A stretch of DNA of 64,000 bases from Mesocentrotus franciscanus (GCA_037976565.1 CP137685.1:24057695-24121694), one strand, 5' to 3'. Shown: positions 46,931-59,256, counted from the first letter of the stretch. The notes: a model not told the origin generated them from the sequence alone. Program-made: numbers and translations.

Positions 46931-48068
46931 TTAATCATCTAGTTTTTATAGAGGTTTCTATCTTTTATGAAGTGTGATTGCCTATTCAATTTGACTTGAC
47001 CTGAAAAATTAGGCCATAAAGCCGGTTGCCTTTTGCCTTCCCCGATCGACCATTGATTGGATTTACCGATCATATGACCGGATACATACCCGTGTTAACT
47101 CTGGAAGACGGCTGAATCTAACAACTGTTCACTGCTTTTATTATATTCATAAATAAGTTATTTAGTAAAGGATGAAGCTCTGGTACCCCCATGCTTTGAA
47201 GAACTCGAAAAAAGTACAACTTGCAATCGTCCTAGATACAGCAAAATGATGTCCAGATAAATACCCCCCCTCTCCCCGGTCTAGAGAGGATACGCTGTCT
47301 ATCAATGTCTGTCGACGACAAATTGGCAAAGCGTATGGGCATTCTTTCTCCATCTAGCCTATCAAATGAACAATTTAATTCAATCTCAATTCAATTTTTA
47401 TTTTCCAATGGAAATTTGCTTTGCTCGCATTTTACATACAACTTTACGTAACATAATATATAGATATCATAACAGATATAGATATCATGACATATAACAT
47501 GATAAATACAATATCATAATAATATATAAACAAACACAGTATCAAGTATTTTCTTTGAAATATGTAGAGGTAAACAGTGAGCATTTGAAAAGGAAGGGGA
47601 AGATTGAAACAGAGAGAGAGAGAGAGCGAGAGGGGGGGGTATTTTCCCCGATAACTCGTATCCCGTCCGTCTCAAGTTGTGCCCCTAGTTAAACGTGACT
47701 ATAGAGGGACAGAAACACCGGCGGAGATAGGAAGTGAGACAGAGAGAGAGAGATAGAGATATGGAGAGAGCTAGGAGGTATGAAATTCCTGATAACTCGT
47801 GTTCCGTTCACCTCAAGGTGTGTTCCCCCACTCCCCCATAATTATATAGACGCATTACCTTACATGGGAGGAAATGACATAGACCTAGATAGTAGATACG
47901 GCAAAACAGATAGAGAGAGAGAGAGGGGAGAATGTGAGCTAACTGAAAGAGAGGGGAAGAGAGACTTTTTGTATGATTTTCCAGTAACATTTTTTGGTTG
48001 ATAATCATGAATTATGGGGGATTTGTAATTGGTTTACGACCATCCGCATCGCCATCGCGGCATTATCC

Positions 48069-49270
48069 TTCTTCTTCTTCGTATTTGGGTTGAGTCTGCC
48101 TCCTTCACAGTTGAATAATCTTGCAGACTGATGAGTGTGTGTGTGCTTACGAGAGCCAGGTGCCATGTCCGTATTGAGCTCCATCTTCCATTCAGAGGAC
48201 CATTCAGCAAGTCTATTGAGGTCCTCCTGTAGTTCGAGAGTGTCTTGTTTGCCCTTGATTGCTAGGTAGATGATGGCGTCGTCTGCGGAGAGACGTACCG
48301 GAGAGAAGAGCTTGTCTGGTAGGTCGTTGATGCAGTACAGGAATAGAGAGGGTCCCATGACAGAGCCTTGAGGCACTCCTGAGTCGATGTCAACCTCAGG
48401 TGATGCATGGCCTTCTAGAACGACTTGCTGGGTCCGATGGTGAAGAAAGTTGGTGATCCACCTGCTGCTTTTTCCTCTCACTCCATAGTAGTCCAGCTTG
48501 TGTAGTCTCTGGTGACCGACCTTGTCGAAGACTTTGCTGAAGTCCATGATAAGGACATCAGTTTGCAGTCCTAGCTCCATGGTCTTGTGGAGGTCACTGG
48601 CGATCCCAGTAGTTGTTGCTCACAGGCTCTCTTTGGTCGGAACCCATGTTGGAGGGGGTAGAGGATGTCCTTTTCATCGCAATGCTTCATGATGCTACTC
48701 GCAAGGATGTCTTGCAGCAGATGCATGTGAGAAAGATTGTGCGATAGTTGCTTGATCGGTTCTGTCGCCTTTCTTTTAGACAGGCAGCACGTTTGCTATG
48801 TGCCAGTCATCTGGTTTCTCGCCGGTGTCATACGAGAGTCTGTAGATGCTGCAGATAATGGGAGCGATGACCCTGGATAGCTGCTTCAGGACGCGTGGGG
48901 GTGATCCCATCGGGTCCTGGCGCTTTATGTGGTTTGAGTTTCCCGAACATCCTCTCGATACCCTTCATTGTTATCATGATGTCAGGCAATGATTCGTGTT
49001 CAGAAGTATCTGGCAACAGATGAGGAGGCATTGAAATTTCCTGTGTGAAAACCTTCTTGAACTGTCTATTCAGGGCATCAGCTTTCTCGGCAGGTTCATT
49101 GTTTAGCAGGCCGTCAGATTTGAGTACTGCAATTCCAGCACTGTCGGTTTTGTTATGCTTGAAAAATTGCCAGAATCTCTTCATGCAGTTGTACTTCCCT
49201 GGACCTCCGTCTTCAACGGAAGTAAAGATGGACTCGACGTAGTTCCAGTAAGCTTTCCTGAGTCAGTAAG
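48069..49270 (-). pseudogene. LINE reverse transcriptase fragment inserted in copy 2
   Basis: On the minus strand: linker WQFFKHNKTDSAGI, GKLKPHKAPGPDGITP (motif 0/1), then, after a broken stretch (48590-48830), LIMDFSKVFDKVGHQRLHKL (motif A), IDSGVPQGSVMGPSLFLYCI (motif B), RLSADDAIIYLAI (motif C; ADD retained) and LNRLAEWSSEWKMELNT. The 3' end is at 48069, with a CGAAGAAGAAGAAG tail. Copy 1 has the unoccupied sequence GCATTATCCGAGTTTATTC at about 11055-11073. It is 5'-truncated and frameshifted, hence dead on arrival. Confidence 0.85.
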
Positions 49271-49331
49271 CTTTGCTGAGAGAGTTTATTCATACAAATA
49301 TCCATTTCGTCACGCAAAGCGCTCTAGCTGT

Positions 49332-49518
49332 GTTTCATTTTGATCCACCACACCAAAGCAATAAGCGACCCCCTCAACTTACTTGCTGCCAGCCGAAGAT
49401 GGCGTGATCATTAAACTAGGACGCCCGGCGAAAAAATTGGACTTCGTTGATAACGCCATCTTCGGCGGCTTGAATCAAGTGTAGGGAATATAAAGAACCG
49501 GCCAGATTCTGGACTTTA
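49332..49518. mobile_element. MITE with TAGCTGTG target duplication
   Basis: Inner arms CCGAAGATGGCGTGATCA and its near inverse near 49450 mark a foldback. TAGCTGTG flanks both sides (49324-49331 and 49519-49526). Copy 1 has the single site at about 11106-11113. The right end CCGGCCAGATTCTGGACTT relates it to the family at 4571 and 41181. Confidence 0.75.
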
Positions 49519-49694
49519 GCTGTGTATGCAAAGCCTTTATCACATGCAGTGGCCCTTCGAGGTGAATGAATATATATGTATTACAACTGAAACTGCTCTC
49601 ACAATTCGATTTATCTCAAAGGGTTCGTGTACCCACCGTACTGGAACCCATTTAATTTTGTGTTTACGTCGACGTGCGATATAAACAGTCCAAC

Positions 49695-52600
49695 ATGGCA
49701 GGGAATGATGAGCTACACATCATTCTTAACTTCTTCGAGAAGGTCTCTAAACCTCCCGAACAAGACTCGTATGAAGACGGCATGAAGTACATATATGAAT
49801 GGGTCAGGAAACAGCCGGGTTTTGTCCTAGGTCAGGTGCACAAGAACCTGGATCAATCGAATGGTAAGTTAGTGCAAACTCACATCTAACTGGAAAGTGT
49901 ATTCATACTGCATGTACCTCTGCATGAACAAACGATTGAAACCTACCAGATTATGCTATATTCATTCATATACACCGTTCTTTTCGTTGTATGACGGGGA
50001 TATATGCACAAATGGTTGGTGGCATTGAGGCTATCGAGACCATGCAAGTTTGCAGGCACAAACCGGAAAACAAACCCTTGCCAGTGGTTGTGTGTGTGTG
50101 TGTGTGTGTGTAAAACACTATCTGCACGGTTAGACTACAATAGGCTTTGTATACTTTAGCCGATCCTATAGGATGGTGGTAGAGCGTCGAATTAGAGTCT
50201 GTGCTGGCAGACTAATCGAGACTAGGGTGAAAGCAAATACCTGTCTGGCCAAAGTCTGTCGGGAAGATGATTTATATATACCAGGGCCCTGTCTTATAAG
50301 TTATAAGTTATAAGTTTGCAGTCTCCTATCTCTTATGTAGTACATCAATCGCAAATAAGTTGCGATTAATATCAACTCTTTATAAGACAAGGCCCAGAAT
50401 ATACAACACTGTCCCTGCATTAGCCCAAGGATATACAAGTGACACACAATCATACCTTACGCGCGTTATCGAGGGTTTGATTTTAATGATTTTATTTTCT
50501 TTTCTTCTGCCTTCATGTAAGTACACAGTTTTCGATAACAATAATAATATAAAGTACAATAAAGTATTTTTCTGACAAAGAATCATAAATAAGCAAATAT
50601 ATATATGACAATTTTTATTTTCAAAAACGAAATGATAAACTGTCATAAATACTCAATTTCCTCACACATTAGGGTGTAGCTCATACGCCAAACCGACCAA
50701 ACATTTCAGTCTACTGTCTATCTTGTGCCGATCTTTATGTCTCTATGTCTCTGAATCGTTGACGCTTTGTATCTCAAACTCGTCACATTGGGTTTTTTTA
50801 AATGACAGGCTGTCTCCCGACCGGACATGACTAATAGTGTAATATTGAATCAGGTTATCAGGGTAAACATCACTATGACTTATGAGCGTATCCAGACCTT
50901 AAAGATAAGCTTGAGTTCTGGAAATGATAGAAAATAAATTGTCACAAGAATGCAACAAAACTCACACTGAATGTTCAAGATTACAGGTAAATGTCATGTG
51001 CCAAACGATTTTGGTAGAAAATATATGGGGCTGAGTAATGAGCATAGAAAGATAAGGAAATCAAGGTTGGTAGGCACGACACCATGTGCTTAACACAGGT
51101 TACTTTCTGCAATTGAGAGTTGTGGTTTTTATTCAAGATGACTTCCAGCAAGTTTTTGTGAGTTTGTTTTAGTTTTACTGGTTCAAACAATCAATCTACT
51201 GCAGGATACACAATCCACCATGAATAATAGCCATGTTCTCGCGACATACGATTCCCATACCAGAGCTCAAGATTACCTAAGGAGGGGCAAAACCTGTGAT
51301 CCATAGCGGATATGGAAATCATGTTTTGATGGCCATGGTTTTGTGGTATTACGAGGGGGGCTGATTTATTTGGGAATGGTAAAAAGTCCTTGAGAATATA
51401 TATATACATGTATAATCATCTCGTGCGCATCTTGACTTGCAGCAATTCTCTATTATTGCATGATAACTTGTATATACAAAGTTAATGCATTTCTTTTTCT
51501 TGGTCAGAAATCTGCCAAGAGTCAGAAGGGCAAATCGCCCCCACCCCATATTGCCCCTCCCTTATACACGCTAGTACTATTAAGTACCTTAATTACTTGT
51601 TAGTAGAAAGGCGATACATTAAAAAAAAATATATATATTATCTCGATTTATATCAAAACATACCTGCACATATGAAATCCTTTGAAAAATATTTATCTTA
51701 TCTAGACTTTGAAGGGATACCTTTATTACTTGAAAACATCTGTTGTTTCTGCGCAAGTCATAGGTATTTTTTCTACAATAAAAAGATTGAGAGATAGAAT
51801 GACTTTTATAGCATACGTGTATTGTGAAAGCCCTTAAATCACCCTTTTGCATTATACATAGTAACAAAAACAAAAACAAAAAAAGATAAGAAGTGTGATG
51901 ACAATGAAAGCCATCATGTTGTTGGCTGGTACCTGGTAGGAAGGATGTGAGAACTGCCTGTGAATGCTTCATGGTGCCTATAGCCTTTTCTATAGTCGGG
52001 GGTAACATTGGTGAGTCACGCTTGACTACCCGGTGCGTGACGGATATGACAACCGTGAAAGAGCTTCAAGTTGCAATTGTTGTTGTTATTTAAGTTATTA
52101 TTATTATTTGTTATTACTATTATCATCATCGTCGTCGTCGTTATCATTATCATCGTCATTTCCACCATCATCACCGCTATTATATTATAATTTTATTATA
52201 ATTAGTAGTATAGTGTAGTTGTAGTAATATTACTATTGTTTTTCTCATCATCATCATCATCATGATCAATATAATGAACCGAGGTCAATATGAAACATAA
52301 TAATAAAACATCAAACACCCATAGCATTATCAAAACTTAAATGAATCCCCTATAAATGAAATGTGAGTTAACAACCTTTTCAATGAATACAAAATATCTC
52401 GTCATTCAAAAGGCACTTTAATCAATGGTAAGGCGTTGAGTTGGGATAATAGGGGGTAAATCTACCAAAATTACATACCCCCTTTTCTCATCACCATCAG
52501 CATTATCACAATCAAAACTTACAATGTCATGAACATTTGTTCAATTTTGAACCTTTGTGCCCTTAGCCCAACTGACGCTATGCGTCGAAAGCATTCAAGG

Positions 52601-54295
52601 AATAACTTCCTACCAGGTATCCACTTGCTACACCTGGGTTTAGAAACTTGAGGGTGGCACATTTAGATTGGTTGCTGGTTCAAAACACAAAATTGTTTTA
52701 AACCAGCAACCTTGACAACTTGGTCAGAATGACGTCACACTTTGGTACTCTAGTTATCTTGAAATATCCGTTTGATTCTAGGTTTATACAAGTACGTGAA
52801 CTATGTTGGATTCAACAATGGAGACTTTCTTGCATTTAAACAAGGACTACCCCAGCTAAGTGGATTGAGGTCGTCACGAAAGGCATCGGACCAAAAGAAC
52901 TACGAGTTTGCTACCCAGGTATGGATCTATCTCTCTTTTTTATTCTCTCTCTCACCCCCTCTCTCTTACTCTCTCTCTCTCTCTCTCCCTCTCGCTTCTC
53001 TCCTCTCTCTCTCGTACTCTCTCTCTCCATTTATTTCTCTCTCTCTCTGCCTCTCCCTTCCTCCCTCTCTCTTTCTTTCTTTCCCCCTCTCTCTATTTCT
53101 GTCTGTCTCTCACTCCCTACCCTCACACTCACCCTTTCTTTATTTCTTTATCTCCCTTTCCCTCTCTTTTTTTAATGAATATTAAACACTTCTAAGAGCT
53201 CATAGAAGTTATAAGACCAAACCAAATATGGAGTGAAATGACACACCTGATGTCAATTTGCGCAAAACTAGAGAATACCGGGAACGTATGGGACATCGAA
53301 ATAGATGTTCACATACCTGGGATTTGCCCATATAGTTTTATAGAGTAAGGGGGTCTGGAAGAAAAAAATGTCTGATTCATCTTAGGCATTAAGAAAAGTG
53401 AAACTTCGGTGTTGACGAAAAGTTCTTCTCGTATCAGATCTCACAACATGACGAATTATCAAATTTGTTATGCTATCACCTGCGCCAAATATGTACGAAG
53501 ATCTAATTTCCTTGTAATAATTATTGTTCATGTTCATGTTTAAACATTACAGGAGGCTACGCAGAAGTGGCGACTGCGTCTGGTGAGCCAATGTGTACCA
53601 CTCGAGCTAAGGATGAACAAAACTCCTACTATCTCCTTGTCAATTATAAGGTGGGTTAATTTCTAATTTGAATGGCAGAAATATACTCTAGAGAGATTCT
53701 AGAAAATGAATAAAACCTTGAAAATAATGTGTCCAGCATTGATAAAGCATGAGATGGAAGAAGAAAAAAACATCTTCCGGAAAAAAAAAATCGGTTGCAC
53801 AAGGTGGGGATCGTGTTCTCAGATGCCAAACGATTAAAGCCATACTGTACTAGAAGCACTACCGCAAATCAGCTCTAGCGCTATCTCAGGGCCTCCACGT
53901 GTAGAGATGTTAGTATTTCAGTTCCTTCGATTTTAGACCGTTTTTATTTCAGTTTAACCCCTTTTTTATCATTCCATTCTGATAGGACTCTGACATAGAT
54001 GAGGCGAGTTACAGCGCTTTCGAAGCGGAGTGGAAGACAAAGACTGGAGCTGATATAATAAGTGATGCATTCCCGACCGATATCAAGAGTTGACATCGCT
54101 TTGTATAAGAGACGTCGACCCGGAATTACTCCTTTCATTTATGTCCTTCGCTATGAAATACTTCCGGGGGCATCTGTGGAGAATGTTCTCCAGCTCCTTC
54201 CGATCCTGCGGGAGAAACTGACCGCTAAAGGGATCCCGTTCAGCGACGTTGGTGCCTACAGTATTTGCTACCTTTGTGATCCAGTCAAATGTTGA
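49695..54295 (+). pseudogene. Gene B copy 2: ABM-like protein, two frameshifts
   Basis: All four exons are present with the same splice sites as copy 1: 49695-49863, 52782-52918, 53553-53650 and 53986-54295 (TGA). Exon 2 has lost one base shortly after FKQG (about 52847), which puts the EWIEV-to-CYPG part out of frame. Exon 4 has lost two bases after DIKS (about 54090), which creates TGA at once. The first exon differs from copy 1 by only a few codons (for example KQPGFV instead of KQPSFV). Two independent frame breaks point to a pseudogene, but they would need checking against assembly error. Confidence 0.8.
52930..53172. repeat. CT microsatellite after gene B exon 2, copy 2
   Basis: Counterpart of 13931-14232; it starts within about 12 bases of the donor. 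Confidence 0.9.
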
Positions 54296-54644
54296 GCCTG
54301 TACCAGGAACCTGTATAGGTCTTTCATTTAGTAAATCACCACGTCCAATTTTCAATCCAACTTTTAATGTGATATTGTTTACATATCATTCCAAAATAAT
54401 TGTAATACTGTCACTTCCTACGAAATGCAAAGGATAATACATGAAATGTCAATCTCCATTTCATTCATTGAAATCGATACACCCCTCTTTTATTCATGGT
54501 TTTAACGTTAGATATTTTAATAGCATGTTCTACCAATATGTCCAATTCTAAAATGATTGTATTGATAACTATTCCGTCAAAAAGAAGTACCAATCAGCGA
54601 GGTGTCGAGGGTGAGAGTTAATTCCGTCTACAAACATAATGAAA

Positions 54645-54930
54645 TGTTATTCTTTGTTTTTATCATTCTATCACTTTCTCTTTCTGTCTTTCCTTATGTT
54701 ATTCTCTGTTTCTTCCTTCTGTCACCTTCTCTTATGTTATTCTTTGTTTTTATCATTCTATCACTTTCTATTTATATCTTTCCTTATGTTATTCTCTGTT
54801 TCTTCCTTCTGTCACCTTCTCTTATGTTATTCTTTGTTTTTTTATCATTCTACCACTTTCTATATCATCTTCTCTTATGTTATTCTCTGTTTTTTATCAT
54901 TCTATCACTTTCTTTTTCTGTCTTTCTGGA
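54645..54930. repeat. 90-bp minisatellite, about three units
   Basis: ATGTTATTCTTTGTTTTTAT begins at about 54645, 54734 and 54824. Each unit also holds an ATGTTATTCTCTGTTT half-repeat, so the period may be read as about 45. It is translatable but low complexity; not a gene. Confidence 0.85.
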
Positions 54931-55505
54931 GTGCGCCCCAACGTCAGCTCGCGAAAAGGCGACGTGAGGCCGGCCTGTGTGTAGATGTGTAGACACAAAA
55001 TTGCGGGCCCGAGATTATGTGTAACAGTGGTTTGATGATCTCGAGGCGGCTTCAAATTGTAGGCGTGAGGCCGCCTCCGAAGCCGGCTTTAAAAGCCGAC
55101 GCATGTGTAAAAGGGGTTCTAGATACCTTTATATATGGCTAACAGAACAGGCTTACATTTGTTTACATTGAAAATAAAGTCCACTGCGTTAGGGACCCGC
55201 TTGCATATGGGGTCCTTAAACGGGAGATTAGTATAAACGAACATGAGCTTTTTTTCTTCATTCTTTCAAACAAGAGAAAGAAAGATTGTAAGTGACTGGA
55301 AAATATATATGATAGAGGTAACGAGAGAGAGAAACATGGAAGAGAGAGAGAGAGAGAAATAAATGATAGAAAGAGATAGATTGATTAGAGAGAGAGAGAG
55401 ATAGAGAAATAACACATAGAGATACATATAGACTGATGAGAGATAAAGTGAGGGATGATACAGATATATAGATAGATAGATAGGTAGGTAAATAGACAGA
55501 TAGAA

Positions 55506-55688
55506 CACGATCGCAACTTCATTCGAAAAAAAGTCAACTCAAGGGCAATTTCAATTCCCTATTGTACGTCACATGGAAATCATGAGCAAGGTTTCGTACA
55601 CGGAATATGTCATTGTAATGTTTGCACGTTTTAAAAGGTGACGTACAAGGGCCATTGACAAATTCAAGAGTAGTTGCGATCGTGTTAC
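55506..55688. mobile_element. Foldback MITE, GATCGCAACTAC family
   Basis: Left end ACACGATCGCAACTTCATTC and right end AGAGTAGTTGCGATCGTGT are inverted, with AACTCAAGGGCAATTTCAAT inside the left arm. It is followed by GA repeats (55696-55770); CT repeats lie at 55955-56065. Between 56066 and 56890 I see no gene. Confidence 0.8.
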
Positions 55689-55732
55689 ATATAGATGAAA
55701 GAGAGAGAGAGAGAGAGAGAGGAGGGAGAGAA

Positions 55733-55763
<31 letters not shown>

Positions 55764-56899
55764 TAGAGGAATAGGGAAAGATAATTAGAGAAGGAGATAT
55801 AGGGGGAGGGAGGAGGGGTACAAACATATTTTTCACCAGTAGCGTAGCGTTGGTCTGTTCATGGTATGGGGGCACGATGGATGGCTACAGAGGGCAAAGA
55901 AAGAGGGATTTACTTTCATGGAAAAATCTATCTTCTCAATTTTGTCATTCTCCCCTACTCTCTCTCTCTCTCTCTTTCTCTCTCATGCAACCCCCCTCTC
56001 TCTCTCTCTTCCCCTCTCACCCTCTCCCCTCTCTCCCTCTCCCTCACTCTCCCTCTCACTCTTCTCCTTTTTATATTGGGGGAAATGTCCCCTTTGCTAC
56101 GCCATTTTAATTATTGCTAGAGAAAGAGGTCGGTTTGATTAGTTAGTTTTATTTTCTGTATAAGAAACATAATACTATACATACGTATAAACATAAAAAT
56201 ATAATTGTTTTAAAGTATAGGACTGGATTGCTTTATTCAGTGCTACTACTACAATTTACAATGGCTCTGTTCTTCCAAGAGGTCCACAAAGAGAGAAAAG
56301 AAAGAGAGAAAGGGACAGACAGAGGGGGTGAGAGAAACTCGGTATACGTGAAATAACAACAGTGACAAAGAAAATCGAAGGGTAAATTCGATTTCCTCCA
56401 TTCTAACATTCCTTCATTCTAAATATACCAGTGGTGCAACTGTCTTTGTTTAAACTGTTTCTGACAGTCATTCAAAATTCGTCAATTCATGCTCAACGCA
56501 CAGACCAACATGGCCAATGGTCATGTTTGCACAATTCTACACAATCATATGTCAATAAAAAAATGTTCTCTCTCTCAAACGTCGTACATGTATTAATGTA
56601 TACAATATGTTGATGAGGATATTACAATTGATGCATCATATATTGCCAGTTTCTGAAACGTCATTATTTCGCTTGAGAAAAATAATACAAAATCAATTAT
56701 TTTTTGTTAATGTGAGTTGATTTAAAGCCCACTCACCCTATCCCTGATCAAACGCTTCAAAATTGTCACCAAGTCATATTCGATTATTTGTGGCAAAGTC
56801 GATCTTTCATCGGATTGCCCTGGAACGTCTGTCTTAATAATGGGTATTTTATCAAGCATCAACCAATGTCTCTATCAAGCTGGATGATATAATAATAAT

Positions 56900-57165
56900 A
56901 ATGATAACATTCCGCGTTTACACAGCGCTTAATACATCGACGATGTCTCTAAGCGCTTTGCAGATACTTATTACCCCGGTCATCGGATTCAAGCTTGCCC
57001 GCACACAATGTATGCACATTCTACACTCCATTGGGAGCATTCCAGCCAGGCGCCATTTTACATACGCTCTTAATTCTGAGCAAACTACATTAACGTTCGC
57101 ATCCTACCGGGTACCCATTTAACACCTGGGTGGAGAGTGGCAAATGTAGATTAACGTCTTGCCAA
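56900..57165 (-). repeat. SINE-like dispersed repeat
   Basis: Contains ACCCCGGTCATCGGATTCAA, CATCCTACCGGGTACCCATT, ACACCTGGGTGGAGAGTGGC and GTAGATTAACGTCTTGCCAA in order, the fullest copy of the body seen at 19237 and 43300. Confidence 0.65.
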
Positions 57166-57322
57166 TATATTCTCGTTGCTAGACCTAATTCATCGAATGC
57201 TGCAGTACCTTATAGAGTAGCTTATCTAATTATTGGAGCACCTAGAGATCAGCAGAATTTAATCGTCATTACAATGTGTCATTCTCATTGTTTTTGTTTT
57301 CTTTCTACCTTTTGTTTCTATG

Positions 57323-57432
57323 GTTTTTACAAGTTTGTAAACGAGGATGAATTTCCGGATGGCAGCCGTGATGATTTCCAAGAGAAACCTTCAGAAGAAT
57401 GGAAAGCAATACTCAGAAAAACAGGCACCTGA
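57323..57432 (+). pseudogene. Gene B exon 2 relic (third copy)
   Basis: The peptide FYKFVNEDEFPDGSRDDFQE followed by KPSEEWKAILRKTGT lines up with gene B exon 2 (AYKYVNYVGFNNGDFHAFQQ, then RPPAEWIEVGTKG): YK.VN, DF/FQ, P.EW and TG positions agree. The acceptor AG of the intact copies is TG here, and the frame ends in TGA before the LRVCYPG end. No other gene B exon is seen nearby, so this is a degenerate leftover of a more diverged copy, or part of a diverged gene whose other exons I cannot see. Confidence 0.5.
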
Positions 57433-57507
57433 CCACGAGGAGGTTTAATTCTATACATAGATAACTATGGTAACATAGTAAGCAAATAATTACCGTAGTG
57501 GTGAAGG

Positions 57508-57622
57508 TGATGGGACAAACTATCACTTCTGAGGCGATCTGGATGTAGCTATCTTTCCGAAGCGAAGCTGAGGAAAGTTACCGTATACATTCAGATCGCC
57601 GAGGAAGTGATAGTTTGCCATC
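57508..57622. mobile_element. Hairpin element
   Basis: GACAAACTATCACTTC...GGCGATCTG is inverted as CAGATCGCC...GAAGTGATAGTTTGCC. Typical small foldback MITE. Confidence 0.65.
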
Positions 57623-57841
57623 GCCTGAAACCAAATGGTGATTTTTTGCTTTATATTCCACATCGGAAACACTTCACTTCTTCCGTCATTTTAGAGCAAC
57701 AAGACAAAGTCATCAATTAACAGCTAGCAAATGGTGTACGATACGTGTAACAGTGCATGCAGTACTTACGTACGTACGTATACGCAACGTATACAATTAA
57801 AGTGCGTTGCACTGTGTGGATAGTACTACTATCTTCAGTGA

Positions 57842-57896
57842 AAGTGCGTTGCACTGTGTAGATAGTAGTACTATCTACACAGTGTAACGAACTTTT
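57842..57896. repeat. Near-perfect short palindrome
   Basis: GCACTGTGTAGATAGTA meets its inverse TACTATCTACACAGTG with almost no loop. A second copy of the left arm (AAAGTGCGTTGCACTGTGT) lies at 57799, so part of it is also a direct repeat. Confidence 0.7.
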
Positions 57897-58317
57897 CAAT
57901 GATGGGCGAACTATATTTCATCACGTTATTTACTTTTGACCAATCGTAGAGCAAGATTCTTAAGTATGTGGAATATAATAATAAATATCAGTTGAGAGGA
58001 TAGGCCGCCTTATTATCCTGAAACTTTGTTTCTTATTTTTGTTTACCCTTCCACAGGGTACCTTTTTTATTATACAATATCAAACATAGGAATATACAAC
58101 ATGACATATGCAATCGTGCAGAATTTTTATTGATATCTCTTGGCCCTTTTAAAATACATGAAAATCGAATACATAGGCCTTTAACTTGTTCATTCAGGTT
58201 ATTATTTGAATTACGAGTTTTAATTACTTTTGCACGCGTATCTATAATGAAAGATCAATGAATTCAATATCTGGATGAACATGATAAATAAAATGACATG
58301 CATTCATGAATCTCTAA

Positions 58318-58480
58318 CATGATCGCAAATACTTTCGATAAATCAATTCAAGGGCGATTTCAATTTCCCATTATATATCCCAAAGACATCATGTTTGTAA
58401 TATTCGCACATTTCAATAGGACTATTGAAATTAACTTGGGTTGATTTATGGGAAGTTTTTGCCATCGCACGGCCTCCATG
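58318..58480. mobile_element. Foldback MITE, GATCGCAACTAC family
   Basis: Left ACATGATCGCAAATACTTTC and AATTCAAGGGCGATTTCAAT; right arm diverged (GGGTTGATTTATGGGAAG, TTTTTGCCATCGC). Confidence 0.6.
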
Positions 58481-58563
58481 ATTGTACGACTCTTGGCTTT
58501 TTGATCGGGGACTTTATACTCATATTGTAGACCCGTCTTATACAAAAAATATACATGTTTTTA

Positions 58564-58672
58564 GCTCGTGCATTAGTGATATGCACTGAACTTGGTTAAG
58601 TCACAATATGGTAATGAACGAGACTTGCCGAGTTCATTGTCCGTCTCAGTGCACATCCACTAATGCACTCGC
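58564..58672. mobile_element. Hairpin MITE, second member of the 7171-7300 family
   Basis: GCTCGTGCATTAGTGATATG at the left is inverted at the right (CATCCACTAATGCACTCGC). Confidence 0.75.
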
Positions 58673-58738
58673 AAATATGTATTATTTGTATATTATCTTC
58701 TTGTAGAATACATGTACATGGTGATCCTTACAAGATAA

Positions 58739-59031
58739 GGGGGGTGTTTCACAAAGACTAAGATCGACTTTAAGTTGGACTTAAGTATAACAGGCCGTTC
58801 ATGCCATTGGTTGCTATCCCAATTGGTCTCTAAATTATAATCTTTAGATCATATTTTTTCCTTCAATAATGAATTATCCAAAAATGTAAGTTTTGTAGAT
58901 TTTTTACCATGATTTGTACATCCCTTGAGAGACCAATGCCAGTAAATAATGATAGCAAATAATGGCATGAACGGCCTGTTATACTTAAGTCCAACTTAAA
59001 GTCGATCTTAGTCTTTGTGAAACACCCCCAA
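58739..59031. mobile_element. Complete foldback MITE, GGGGTGTTTCACAAAG ends, about 290 bp
   Basis: Left arm GGGGGGTGTTTCACAAAGAC through TTCATGCCATT is inverted at the right (AATGGCATGAACGGCC through GTCTTTGTGAAACACCCCC). Arms are about 70 bases and nearly identical. The interior is AT-rich with no gene. A solo arm is at 29081-29160. Confidence 0.85.
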
Positions 59032-59065
59032 GAGGTTAACACTTTGCACTCCTTAAATTATTGAC

Positions 59066-59256
59066 CCGATCGCAACTACTCGAAAAATCAACTTAAGGGC
59101 AATTTCAATACCATAAAATATTATTATTATTGATTGTCCCATAGAAATTATGTTCGAATTACGCAATGCGGTATGGTAAAGTATGCGCATTTCATTAAGT
59201 AAAGCTTTTGTAATTACCTTACGTTGATTTCTCGAAAGCAGTTGCTATCGTGTTCA
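59066..59256. mobile_element. Foldback MITE, GATCGCAACTAC family
   Basis: Left GATCGCAACTACTCGAAAAA and AACTTAAGGGCAATTTCAAT; right TTGATTTCTCGAAAGCAGTT and GCTATCGTGTT. 59257-60289 contains no gene I can support. Confidence 0.75.

Larger units (their letters stand above)
37985..55250 (+). repeat. Segmental duplication, copy 2
   Basis: Partner of 2750-19635. It begins just after the predicted gene A exon ending at 37836 and carries the last three gene A exons and all four gene B exons. Extra sequence relative to copy 1 includes about 1.5 kb in the gene A intron (38700-40450), a 43070-44350 replacement, 44735-46315, the LINE at 48069-49270 and the MITE at 49332-49518. Confidence 0.85.

Noticed and set aside
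46675..46938. Ile/Met-rich minus-strand frame
   Set aside because: ATT/ATC microsatellite.
54940..55100. GC-rich stretch as a CpG-island promoter
   Set aside because: Short, made of small inverted blocks (GAGGCGGCTTC and similar), with no first exon after it.
55861..56142. Overlapping Ser/Leu/Pro-rich frames
   Set aside because: All three frames are open only because of CT repeats.
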